Source: Brevibacillus brevis
GTDB taxonomy: Bacteria; Bacillota; Bacilli; Brevibacillales; Brevibacillaceae
Reading direction: 5' to 3'
Assembly: GCF_900637055.1 (NCBI RefSeq)
Contig: NZ_LR134338.1
Location: forward strand, 6,163,501 to 6,227,500
Length of the DNA: 64,000 nucleotides
Position 1 is the stretch's first letter. Each line of letters starts with the position of its first letter. The notes under the pieces were generated by a model. The model saw only the letters and a program-made list of their open reading frames with translations. It ran no database searches and was not told the DNA's origin. The translations under genes and the position numbers were made by a program. Of this stretch, positions 8,418 through 16,234 are shown piece after piece.

Positions 8418-8810
8418 TTATCGATTACGCCCTACCTGAATGGCAAGCATTGCGGTATACAGTAAATGTCCCAATACCCAAATGAGAAACGCTGCCAAAC
8501 TCATCGCGGATTGACTCAACAGGCTAAATGGGAAAAACGCGACAGAAAAACCGAGCATCCAGTACAGCAAGTATCGTACCGATCGGGCTTTTCGTTCCCG
8601 CGGGTAAAAGTGCATGAGAAAAAAGGCGACGATCACACTAATCAGCAGATGAATCAATAGTTCTACAATAGAGGGCAGGTTTTCCATACCCGGTACATAG
8701 CTGACATCAATTAAAACGGGAAAGGTATTGGTATCAAACAAACCATCTCCGAGCGCCAAAAAAGCAGCAAGACCCAGACCGGCTATCAGTCCATTTGCGA
8801 GTACAAACAT
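8418..8810 (-). CDS. small integral membrane protein, unknown function
   Basis: 130 residues from ATG 8810, which follows GAGGGGGATACAGC. The longer reading frame up to 8876 runs into the neighbouring terminator and lacks a ribosome binding site. Four hydrophobic segments are visible: FVLANGLIAGLGLAAFLAL, IVELLIHLLISVIVAFFLMHF, YLLYWMLGFSVAFFPFSLL and SLAAFLIWVLGHLLYTAMLAI. A PRERKARS loop lies between helices 2 and 3. The YqhR family of Bacillus is a loose comparison by topology only. It lies between the terminator of the YwiB-like gene and the sigma-54 activator. Confidence 0.7.
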   Translation of the reverse strand: MFVLANGLIAGLGLAAFLALGDGLFDTNTFPVLIDVSYVPGMENLPSIVELLIHLLISVIVAFFLMHFYPRERKARSVRYLLYWMLGFSVAFFPFSLLSQSAMSLAAFLIWVLGHLLYTAMLAIQVGRNR

Positions 8811-8864
8811 GCTGTATCCCCCTCTCACTTCAGCCGCAAGTAATCCTATTGTACGTGCAAAAAA

Positions 8865-8883
8865 CCGCCCTTGCAAAGGGCGG
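8865..8883 (-). terminator. intrinsic terminator of the YwiB-like gene
   Basis: CCGCCCTT pairs with AAGGGCGG across a very short loop. A plus-strand AAAAAA run follows the stem in the minus direction. It lies right after the stop at 8885. Confidence 0.85.
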
Positions 8884-8884
8884 C

Positions 8885-9298
8885 TTATTTTCCTAGCTCT
8901 ATTTTCAGCTCATGCTCGCCAGCGTACTGCTCATTCATCCATAGCTGGTATGCGATTTCTACCTGTACAGGAACCTCTGCTTCGTAGCGGATTCGCAGCT
9001 TGTTCGTATGCGTCTCCATTGCAAACGGACCATAGGGACTTTGATAGGTAGAATGGGTGCTGGCTCCTTTTTCGAATTGCTGTCTGGTTGAAACTCCGCC
9101 CTGACGAACCAGCGTAATGGACGTATCTGTCAGCTTCAGTGTCGTGCTTACTTCGCCGACGCCCTCCATCTGCTCTTTGTAGGTCAAGTACCACGCGGTT
9201 GCTTTTTGTACGCGCTTGCCTTCATAGCTGTGGGTCGTTTCTTCCCAGTTGCCTTCGACATGATGCCGTGCCGTCAATTTCACTTGTATGTCTTGCAT
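8885..9298 (-). CDS. DUF1934 / YwiB-like beta-barrel protein
   Basis: 137 residues from ATG 9298 (MQDIQVKLTARHHVEG). Length and alternating beta-strand pattern (KVTLTDTSITLVRQGG-like strands, PYGPFAMETHTNKLRIRYE) fit the DUF1934 lipocalin-like family, for which Bacillus YwiB is the usual example. The function of that family is not established. The protein has no signal peptide and is probably cytoplasmic. It is a single gene with its own terminator. An upstream GTG at 9316 is an alternative start. Confidence 0.75.
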   Translation of the reverse strand: MQDIQVKLTARHHVEGNWEETTHSYEGKRVQKATAWYLTYKEQMEGVGEVSTTLKLTDTSITLVRQGGVSTRQQFEKGASTHSTYQSPYGPFAMETHTNKLRIRYEAEVPVQVEIAYQLWMNEQYAGEHELKIELGK

Positions 9299-9353
9299 GC
9301 TGCTTCCACACTCCACTTTCTTTCGCTTCCCATTTATCCCTACATTCTACCCT

Positions 9354-10598
9354 TCATCGCTCTTCTGTGGCAACCGCCGCCTCCGCTTTGGCATCCGCCA
9401 GCAGGTATCTCATGGTAGCAGCAATCCCGATCGCCGCAAGCAGCAGCAGACCCGCCAACACCAAGTACCCGATTCCTGCCCCCGTGTAATCGATCATAGC
9501 CGTAAACAAACCGATCAGGACCAAACGCATCATCATGCCGATTGAGTTGAAAAAGCTCATCACCCGCCCCATCTGATGCTTCGGCACAACTGTCATATAG
9601 AGCGATTGCCGAATCAAGCGCACAGAAGCGTTGCTCCACCCGTAAAACGTGTACGCCGCAATCAGCGCCCAGCCATACGGCAAAGCAATCATGACGACAA
9701 TGGCAATCGCGAACAACAGCGTATTGCCGATCATGGCTGCCAGTTGCCCCATCTTGCTAACGACGAAAGCAACGAGTAAACCTGCCGCCACCGCACCCAG
9801 TGCATACGTGACCTCTCCCAGCGAATAAACTGAAACACCCGCCTGCAGCGTTTGGCTTATGTAAACAGGCTTCAATAAGTTCGTAGCCATAACAGCAATG
9901 AAGGGCATGAGTGCCGATATGCCAAACAGGAGGAAGCCTTTCTTTTGCCGAATGTACCGCCAGCTTTCCATCAGCTGCTCCGTCCACGCGACACCCTGGT
10001 TTTGCTTCGCTTCTTTTTCCAGCGTGAAGGTATACGTCATGGTAGACAGCAAGGTAAAGGCGAACAAATAGGTAATCGCATTGAAAATAATCACCACATG
10101 CAGCCCGTAGGAGCTAAGCAAAATCCCCGCAAACGCCCCAGCAAGAACGGATGCAGTCTGTCCTTCGATCTCGAGCAGACTGTTAATGCTGTTGTAGTGC
10201 TTGGGCTCGAACGTCTCCTGAACCAGCGCGGACTGCGTCGGGTAATGAATCTGGTACATAAAGGTCGTCGTCAAATAGATCACGATTAGCATCCACTCGG
10301 TGTACTCTCCAAAAAAGCCCCAGATCGCGAGCATGCCGAGTACGCTAAATCCGATCAAGTTTTCTACCAGCAGCATTTTTTTGCGGGAGTAACGATCGAT
10401 GAGCGTCCCGATATACGGCCCAATGAAAAACATCAGTACCGCAGAAGTAAACATGGTCGAGCCCAAAAGTTGAGCCGAGCCTGTCGTTTCCACGAGGAAC
10501 CAGGCAATCCCGATCATCGTCATGCCTTGCCCAAAGCCAGAGAAAAGATTGGAAAAGAACAGCTTTCGAAATGGTGCGTAGGCAAATACTTCTCTCAT
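9354..10598 (-). CDS. MFS transporter, enterobactin/macrolide exporter-like (MFS_3 type)
   Basis: 414 residues with about 12 hydrophobic segments. Features are FRKLFFSNLFSGFGQGMTMIGIAWFLVETTG at the start, the loop GTLIDRYSRKKMLLVENL between helices 2 and 3, and RLIRQSLYMTVVPKHQMGRVMSFFNSIG in the second half. This pattern is shared with EntS-like and macrolide-efflux-like MFS proteins. The substrate is unknown. AAAGGAG lies ten bases before the ATG. The gene is isolated, with no adjacent regulator. Confidence 0.85.
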   Translation of the reverse strand: MREVFAYAPFRKLFFSNLFSGFGQGMTMIGIAWFLVETTGSAQLLGSTMFTSAVLMFFIGPYIGTLIDRYSRKKMLLVENLIGFSVLGMLAIWGFFGEYTEWMLIVIYLTTTFMYQIHYPTQSALVQETFEPKHYNSINSLLEIEGQTASVLAGAFAGILLSSYGLHVVIIFNAITYLFAFTLLSTMTYTFTLEKEAKQNQGVAWTEQLMESWRYIRQKKGFLLFGISALMPFIAVMATNLLKPVYISQTLQAGVSVYSLGEVTYALGAVAAGLLVAFVVSKMGQLAAMIGNTLLFAIAIVVMIALPYGWALIAAYTFYGWSNASVRLIRQSLYMTVVPKHQMGRVMSFFNSIGMMMRLVLIGLFTAMIDYTGAGIGYLVLAGLLLLAAIGIAATMRYLLADAKAEAAVATEER

Positions 10599-10730
10599 GC
10601 AGACAACTCCTTTGTAAGAAAACCTCCGTCGACTCTTACATCATTTCACTATTATGATTGTACTGACAATTCAATACTTTGTAAATAAAAATGTTTATTA
10701 ATTGAATTGAACGTCTGCCACCAATAGGAA

Positions 10731-10763
10731 AAGCCCCCGGTCCTTTTGCAAAACCGGAGGCTT
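10731..10763 (-). terminator. intrinsic terminator of speE-speB
   Basis: AAGCCCCCGGT pairs with ACCGGAGGCTT with one mismatch. It lies 16 bases after the speB stop and is followed in the minus direction by a pyrimidine-rich, T-containing tail. Confidence 0.7.
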
Positions 10764-10778
10764 ATTTACGCGGATATC

Positions 10779-11648
10779 TTATTTTACAAAGCTCAAGAGG
10801 AGCTCGCGAACGATTTTGGATGCCGCGATTTGCGTCATTTCACTGTGGTCATACACAGGAGCAACCTCTACCAGGTCACAACCAATGACATTCGCACCGT
10901 TGTTTGCCATGAAGTGAATGGTATCGAGCAGCTCACGAGACGTGATGCCGCCTGCTTCTGTTGTACCTGTACCTGGAGCGTGCGCAGGGTCCAATACATC
11001 GATGTCAATTGACAGGTAGATTGGACGGTTGCCGATGGTAGGCAACACTTGCTTCACTGGCTCCAGTACATCGTATTTGTACAGATGCATGTTTTCTTTT
11101 GCCCACTCAAACTCGTCCTTCATCCCGCTGCGGATACCGAACGAATATACATTTTTGCCGCCGATCAGGTTGCATACCTTTTTGATCGGGGTGGAGTGGG
11201 AGTATTCGTATCCCTCGTAGTTGTCGCGCAGGTCTGTATGCGCGTCAAAGTGGAACACGACCATGTCCTTGTACTTTTCATAAACCGCTTGGAAAACTGG
11301 CCAGGAAACCAAGTGCTCTCCACCCAGACCCAATGGGAATTTGCCATCTGCCAATACTTTTGCCACGAATGTACGGATCGCATCCAGGCTACCTTCCACG
11401 TTTCCAAAAGGAAGAGGAATATCGCCGGCATCAAAGTATTTGATGTCTTCCAACAGCCTGTCCAAGTACGGGCTGTACTCTTCCAGACCGATAGAAACCT
11501 CGCGAATACGGGAAGGGCCAAAACGAGAGCCCGGACGGAAGCTCACTGTCCAGTCCATTGGCATACCGTAAATAACCGCTTGGCTTTCTTCGTAATTCCC
11601 GTGACTACGGATAAAGACATTTCCAGAGTATGCTTCGTCAAAACGCAT
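10779..11648 (-). CDS. speB: agmatinase
   Basis: 289 residues. All ureohydrolase metal-ligand motifs are visible: GGEHLVSWP near 120, FHFDAHTDLRD near 143, and SIDIDVLDPAHAPGTGTTEAGG near 225. The enzyme converts agmatine to putrescine and urea with a binuclear manganese centre. It lies 19 bases downstream of speE in the same orientation. The order speE-speB beside a pbpG-like gene is conserved with Bacillus subtilis (ywhF-ywhG beside ywhE). Confidence 0.96.
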   Translation of the reverse strand: MRFDEAYSGNVFIRSHGNYEESQAVIYGMPMDWTVSFRPGSRFGPSRIREVSIGLEEYSPYLDRLLEDIKYFDAGDIPLPFGNVEGSLDAIRTFVAKVLADGKFPLGLGGEHLVSWPVFQAVYEKYKDMVVFHFDAHTDLRDNYEGYEYSHSTPIKKVCNLIGGKNVYSFGIRSGMKDEFEWAKENMHLYKYDVLEPVKQVLPTIGNRPIYLSIDIDVLDPAHAPGTGTTEAGGITSRELLDTIHFMANNGANVIGCDLVEVAPVYDHSEMTQIAASKIVRELLLSFVK

Positions 11649-11667
11649 AGGTGTAGTTCTCCCCCGA

Positions 11668-12507
11668 TTAGTCGCGGGTCAGCTCAGCCACAAAGTTAGG
11701 CAGTTTGAAAGCAGCGTGGTGAACTTCCGCATTGTAGTATTTGGTGCCCAAATCTTTGATTTTCGCTGGATCTACTTCCAACGGATCATGTTGCTTGGAA
11801 GCGATGGTGAAGCTCCACAGTCCGGATGGATAAGTAGGAATGCTGCAGGTGTAGAGACGAGTAACCGGGAAGATCGATTTCAGGTCTTTGAAGACGCGCT
11901 TGATCAGATCACGGTTAAACCAAGGAGATTCCGTTTGAGCAACCATGATACCGTCTGGTTTCAAAGCATCGTGAATGCCTTGGTAGAAACCTTTTTCGAA
12001 CAGACCTACAGCAGGTCCTACTGGCTCTGTAGAGTCAACCATGATCACATCATACTCACCTTTGTGGTCATGGATATGTTTAATACCATCGATAACTTGT
12101 ACATCTACACGCGGATTGCCTGTCAATGCACTCGCAATCTCAGGGAAATATTTTTTGCAAGACTCAATGACGCCACCGTCGATTTCAGCCAGAACTGCTT
12201 TTTCTACAGACGCGTGCTTTACGATTTCACGAATAGCACCGCCATCGCCGCCGCCTACAACCAGAACCTTTTTCGGGTTTGGATGCGTATTCAGCGCGAT
12301 ATGAGAAATCATTTCATGGTAGACAAACTCATCGACATCGGTAGTCATAACCATGCCGTCGAGCACTAACATGCGACCAAACTGCTTCGTATTAATGACG
12401 TCGATTTGTTGAAACTCGGATTTCTCACTGTATAGGGTTTCTGTAATTTTCGTTGTTATCCCGTGATTTTCCGTCTGTTTTTCGGTGTACCACAATTCCA
12501 TGTTCAT
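11668..12507 (-). CDS. speE: spermidine synthase
   Basis: 279 residues from ATG 12507, preceded by AAGGAGGTTACATAGCC. A longer open frame to 12555 is not supported. The aminopropyltransferase motifs VVGGGDGGAIREIVKH (near 80) and DVIMVDSTEPVGPA (near 150) are intact. It transfers an aminopropyl group from decarboxylated AdoMet to putrescine, using the product of SpeB. Transcription probably starts at the promoter at 12560-12587. Confidence 0.96.
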   Translation of the reverse strand: MNMELWYTEKQTENHGITTKITETLYSEKSEFQQIDVINTKQFGRMLVLDGMVMTTDVDEFVYHEMISHIALNTHPNPKKVLVVGGGDGGAIREIVKHASVEKAVLAEIDGGVIESCKKYFPEIASALTGNPRVDVQVIDGIKHIHDHKGEYDVIMVDSTEPVGPAVGLFEKGFYQGIHDALKPDGIMVAQTESPWFNRDLIKRVFKDLKSIFPVTRLYTCSIPTYPSGLWSFTIASKQHDPLEVDPAKIKDLGTKYYNAEVHHAAFKLPNFVAELTRD

Positions 12508-12559
12508 GGCTATGTAACCTCCTTCAATTAACCGCATGAAAATACAATATAACAAGAAA

Positions 12560-12587
12560 ATTATAGTAGCTGTCTTCCAAATTGCAA
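12560..12587 (-). promoter_or_regulatory. sigma-A promoter of speE-speB
   Basis: On the minus strand TTGCAA (12582-12587) and TATAAT (12560-12565) are separated by 16 bases, with speE 50 bases further on. This is a near-consensus vegetative promoter. Confidence 0.7.
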
Positions 12588-12630
12588 GATATTTTTCTAG
12601 TGAGGAAAGTTTAACCAGCTTGCAAGCGAC

Positions 12631-12655
12631 ACATACTACTAGTAACGTAGTATGT
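12631..12655. promoter_or_regulatory. inverted repeat between speE and pbpG
   Basis: ACATACTAC and GTAGTATGT form a perfect 9-base inverted repeat with a 7-base spacer, 43 bases before pbpG. It could be an operator. No strong U-run of a terminator follows, only CCTATTTTATT. Confidence 0.5.
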
Positions 12656-12697
12656 CCTATTTTATTGATTCAACCGCAGAAAGGAGGAGAGGCACAC

Positions 12698-14749
12698 ATG
12701 GAAGTCATTCGCGAAGCCCCATTGCTGCGCTATTTGCGTTGGGCTAAGAAATTTGTAAAATTTACCATTCTCAGCCTATTATGTTTCTCTTTTGCCATCT
12801 TGCTGCTCATTTTGTACTTACGCTCACAACCACTCCCGGAAACGTTTGTGAAGCAAACCACGACGATTTACGCTTCCAATGGAGAGGTTTTGGATACGAT
12901 GCACCGTGGCGAGAACCGGATTTCTGTGCCACTTGCAGAGATTTCACCCGCATTGCTGGATGCGACCATCGCGATCGAGGACCGTTCGTTCCGCGAGCAT
13001 TTTGGCTTTGATTGGAAGCGATTGGCCATGGCCGCTTATGTTGATGTCATTAACATGGACAAGCGTCAGGGTGCCAGTACTATTACCCAACAATTGGCGA
13101 GAAACTTGTACCTCAGCTTGGACAAGACATGGGAGCGAAAAATCAAAGAAGCCTTGCTTGCGATTCAGCTTGAACTGAATTACAGCAAGGATGAAATATT
13201 AGAGATGTACGTCAATCAGATTTATTACGGTCATTCAGCCTATGGCGTTCAAGCTGCTGCCCAAACCTATTTCGGCAAGGACGCCAAAGATTTGACGGTT
13301 GCAGAGAGCGCCATGCTGGCAGGCATCCCTAAGGGTCCTACTTATTATTCACCATTTGTCGATTTAGAACGCGCCAAAGCCAGACAAAAGCTCATATTGA
13401 ATGCCATGGAGCGCGACAATCTACTGACAGCGAAGGAAGTAGAGCAAGCCTACGCGGAACCAATCAAGCTGAAACAGCGAGCAAACGAGAACGTAACCGA
13501 GCCGGCTCCTTATTTCCGCGATTACATCGCCAATTTGGTAAAAAACAAATATGGCATTGAAGAAGAAAAATTTATTCATGGCGGTCTAAAAATCCATACG
13601 ACCCTTGATCCAGTCATACAAAAAAAGGCCGAGGATATTGTCGCCTCCGTCTTACCGAAGAATAATCCGAATTTGCAGGTAGCCCTTGTCGCCATGGACC
13701 CTGCGACCGGCTATATCAAAGCAATGGTAGGTGGACGTGACTACAAGGTGAGCCAGTACAATCGCGTGCTTGGCAAGCGGCAGCCCGGTTCCTCCTTCAA
13801 GCCGATCATGTATTTGTCTGCCTTGCAAAACGGCTATACACCGCTCACTTTGATAAAAAGCGAACCGACCGTTTTTACCTACGATAACAATAAGCAGTAC
13901 ATTCCCGGCAATTTTGGTGGAAAATATGCAAACGCACTGATCAATATGCGTGAAGCAATCAAAACCTCCGACAACATTTATGCCGTCAAGACCATTGATT
14001 TTCTCGGGCCGCAAAAAGTGGTTGATCAGGCAAAGCAATTAGGTATCACCAGCTCGATGCAAGCAGTTCCCTCACTGGCACTGGGAACTTCACCTGTCTC
14101 TCCCTTAGAGTTAAACGCAGCTTATGCAGCAATCGTCAACAAGGGACAAGCAGTGAAGCCCATTGCGATCACCTCCATCGAGGACAGCGAGGGCAATATT
14201 TTGGTCGAAGAAAAACCGGAAAAAACACAGGTAGCCGATCCTGTCGCGTCCGCTCTCTTAGTGAATATGATGCAAAGTGTATTTGAACAAGGCGGTACCG
14301 GATATCGCGTTGCTGGTGAAATGAACCGACCTGTAGCAGGGAAAACAGGGTCAACGGATTATGACGCTTGGCTGAGCGGGTTCACTCCGCAGCTGGTTTC
14401 GACTGTATGGGTAGGTTACGACAAAAACCAAAAGGTCGATGATGTAAAGGAAGGGTACCTGTCCAAAAAAATCTGGGCCCAGTTCATGGAAAGTGCGCTC
14501 AAAGGTCAGCCCCCTGCACTCTTTGACATGCCAGCTGGTGTTGTATCTGTTTATATCGATCCCGCTTCTGGAAAACTGGCGACCGAGCATTGTCCGAATC
14601 CACAGCTCTTTTATTTCGCCAGCGGAACAGAGCCTCAAGATTATTGCACGGATCACATCCCGACCAATGAGACACCGACGCCTTTAAAGCCGCCTGATTC
14701 TTCGACCTTCTGGCAGCGCATGGGCAGTTGGTGGAAACCGAATAACTAA
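12698..14749 (+). CDS. pbpG: class A penicillin-binding protein (PbpG/PBP1A type)
   Basis: 683 residues from ATG 12698, after AAGGAGGAG. One transmembrane anchor (about 27-48) is followed by a family-51 glycosyltransferase domain (about 60-240) with EDRSFREHFGFDWK and RQGASTITQQLARNLYL. The transpeptidase domain (about 330-610) has the SxxK motif in PGSSFKP, the SxN motif in SDNIY and KTG in AGKTGSTDY. It polymerises and cross-links peptidoglycan outside the membrane. Position next to speE/speB and ywhD matches Bacillus subtilis ywhE (pbpG), a sporulation-linked PBP; a sporulation role here is inferred from synteny. The C-terminal tail is short and Thr/Pro-rich. Confidence 0.93.
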   Translation: MEVIREAPLLRYLRWAKKFVKFTILSLLCFSFAILLLILYLRSQPLPETFVKQTTTIYASNGEVLDTMHRGENRISVPLAEISPALLDATIAIEDRSFREHFGFDWKRLAMAAYVDVINMDKRQGASTITQQLARNLYLSLDKTWERKIKEALLAIQLELNYSKDEILEMYVNQIYYGHSAYGVQAAAQTYFGKDAKDLTVAESAMLAGIPKGPTYYSPFVDLERAKARQKLILNAMERDNLLTAKEVEQAYAEPIKLKQRANENVTEPAPYFRDYIANLVKNKYGIEEEKFIHGGLKIHTTLDPVIQKKAEDIVASVLPKNNPNLQVALVAMDPATGYIKAMVGGRDYKVSQYNRVLGKRQPGSSFKPIMYLSALQNGYTPLTLIKSEPTVFTYDNNKQYIPGNFGGKYANALINMREAIKTSDNIYAVKTIDFLGPQKVVDQAKQLGITSSMQAVPSLALGTSPVSPLELNAAYAAIVNKGQAVKPIAITSIEDSEGNILVEEKPEKTQVADPVASALLVNMMQSVFEQGGTGYRVAGEMNRPVAGKTGSTDYDAWLSGFTPQLVSTVWVGYDKNQKVDDVKEGYLSKKIWAQFMESALKGQPPALFDMPAGVVSVYIDPASGKLATEHCPNPQLFYFASGTEPQDYCTDHIPTNETPTPLKPPDSSTFWQRMGSWWKPNN

Positions 14750-14753
14750 AGAA

Positions 14754-14788
14754 AAAAGGACGTTTCTCTTCATCGAGTACGTCCTTTT
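14754..14788. terminator. bidirectional terminator between pbpG and a small gene
   Basis: AAAAGGACG pairs with CGTCCTTTT, with a 17-base loop. A-rich and T-rich flanks on the two sides fit converging transcripts. Confidence 0.75.
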
Positions 14789-14798
14789 GCTGTGCCTA

Positions 14799-15056
14799 TT
14801 AACCTTGCGTGCTCTGATTGTCCCCGCCGCCCACGACTCCATCTCCATCGGCAAAAACATGGTCGTTGACGATCGTAATCAGACCGGCATTATCAAGCTG
14901 TTCCAATACTTCAAACAAGCTGTCCCTTTTTCCAGCAGGAAGCTTGCGCACAAAGTTGTTTATCTCGGTCGGAGTCACGTGTGTACGGAAATGGACGCCA
15001 CCGTGCTTCACAAAATGATCATGCGATTGTTCATTACCACGGAGATCTTCTTCCAA
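14799..15056 (-). CDS. small hypothetical protein
   Basis: 85 residues read from a TTG start at 15056, with GGAAGGGGCGG about six bases upstream. The sequence begins EEDLRGNEQSHDHFVKHGG. Its central part (TPTEINNFVRKLPAGKRDSLFEVLEQLDNAGLITIVNDHVFADGDG) looks like a folded helical domain, and the tail is glycine-rich. I do not recognise the family. Frames on the other strand in this interval lack ribosome binding sites and look like shadows. It converges on pbpG and shares its terminator. Confidence 0.55.
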   Translation of the reverse strand: MEEDLRGNEQSHDHFVKHGGVHFRTHVTPTEINNFVRKLPAGKRDSLFEVLEQLDNAGLITIVNDHVFADGDGVVGGGDNQSTQG

Positions 15057-15151
15057 TGGGTACCGCCCCTTCCGTCAAACAGTTTGGTTCAATCCTCATT
15101 AGTGTTCCGCGATATCCCAAAAACTATGATCAACGATGATAATTATATAAG

Positions 15152-15189
15152 ACAAACAGGGAAAGAGTGACGGCTCTCTCCCTGTTTGT
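15152..15189. terminator. hairpin downstream of ywhD
   Basis: ACAAACAGGGA pairs perfectly with TCCCTGTTTGT. It has only weak T-richness (TTATATAATTATC) on the minus side, so it may terminate ywhD or simply be a structured spacer. Confidence 0.5.
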
Positions 15190-15196
15190 TGACCTA

Positions 15197-15210
15197 GTGT
15201 ACATGTACAC
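15197..15210. repeat. perfect 14-base palindrome GTGTACATGTACAC
   Basis: Fully self-complementary sequence in the space between ywhD and the small gene at 14799. Thirty-four bases away, at 15245-15273, a further inverted repeat (GTGAACAA / TTGTTCAC) occurs. No gene start is close enough to call it an operator. Confidence 0.5.
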
Positions 15211-15295
15211 AGATATGGAAATAAGTTTACCTGACTTCAATTGTGTGAACAATTGATTTCACGATTTGTTCACAGACCGTTCACGATTTCCAACT

Positions 15296-15793
15296 TCAGG
15301 ACAAATTTCGCTTTAATTCCTCGGAGGAATTCTCATACATGTCCGCGTTATTTTCAATCAAAAGCTTTTTCAGAGCGGCTTTTTCCTTCTCGGATAGGTC
15401 GGACAGCATAATACGTCTCTTCATGGAGTAATCCATGCGATTCACGTGATCTGCCAAAATTTTGTAGCCCCGACGCGCTTCCCGATCGATTTCCATGTAG
15501 CACGCAGTTGCGCCTGCATAATAAGGACCCGCTTCATTGCGATCAACGGTTACCCAAACGAGCCAATAAGGCTTTCCATTTGGTACTTCTTCTTTATTTG
15601 TCGTCCATTTGATGCCCTTTTCTACAGAACTTTTGGCATGCAAGGCGCCCATGTCAATGTACGCTTCGTCCCCATCGATAATGACCGAGGACACAGCATT
15701 CAGGTCGAGTACACCTTGACCAAAACCTCCGTGTACATCGGTTTTTCCACTCATGATGGTAAAGCCGCCTTTTTTATTATCAAAAATATCCAT
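15296..15793 (-). CDS. ywhD: YwhD family protein
   Basis: 165 residues, with GGAGG eight bases before the ATG. The pattern SGKTDVHGGFGQGVLDLNAVSSVIID and KPYWLVWVTVDRNEAGPYYAG is that of the YwhD family, conserved in Bacillaceae beside pbpG and speE/B as here. The family has no established function. It is soluble, with no signal peptide, and has a helical C-terminal part (SDLSEKEKAALKKLLIENNADMYE). Confidence 0.85.
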   Translation of the reverse strand: MDIFDNKKGGFTIMSGKTDVHGGFGQGVLDLNAVSSVIIDGDEAYIDMGALHAKSSVEKGIKWTTNKEEVPNGKPYWLVWVTVDRNEAGPYYAGATACYMEIDREARRGYKILADHVNRMDYSMKRRIMLSDLSEKEKAALKKLLIENNADMYENSSEELKRNLS

Positions 15794-15876
15794 TTGAATA
15801 ACCTCCAGACAATCATTCTCCTTCCTTTTATTCTACTCGAAAAACGTACGATGACGCAATTTGCCTATGTGCCCAG

Positions 15877-16209
15877 TTATTTATCCATAGGCTTTTGGGT
15901 GTTTCGGTTTTTGTTTACGAGCTGGATGATTTTTTCGATGCCCGACATGACCAGGATCGTTACGACGGCTGTATGTACCGCCATGGCAACCTTCATAACT
16001 AACAGTTCACCTAGCATCGTGTCGGAGGGAACGATAAACAAGTAGTACACAAAGCTGATAAAAAGGACACTTAGAAAGATTAACCAACCTCGAAATCCTA
16101 GCGTGAAGCGAATGAAAGAGGCGATGAGTAAACCGATCAAAGGCCCCGCGAACATCAATGAGAATACGAAAGGACCGAGTATGAACCAGACAAACCAATT
16201 ATCATCCAT
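15877..16209 (-). CDS. small membrane protein, unknown
   Basis: 110 residues, with AAGGAGAG before the ATG. Three or four hydrophobic stretches: FVWFILGPFVFSLMFAGPLIGLLIASFI, GWLIFLSVLFISFVYYLFIV, and LLVMKVAMAVHTAVVTILVMSGI. The C-terminus is basic and probably cytoplasmic. No family is recognised. It may be transcribed after the lipase-like gene, whose stop lies 25 bases upstream. Confidence 0.65.
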   Translation of the reverse strand: MDDNWFVWFILGPFVFSLMFAGPLIGLLIASFIRFTLGFRGWLIFLSVLFISFVYYLFIVPSDTMLGELLVMKVAMAVHTAVVTILVMSGIEKIIQLVNKNRNTQKPMDK

Positions 16210-16234
16210 GTCTTACTCTCCTTGCTTTTGATGA

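Noticed and set aside
14787..15170. 127-codon plus-strand frame after pbpG
   Set aside because: It begins in the terminator of pbpG; the minus-strand frame has the better ribosome binding site and composition.
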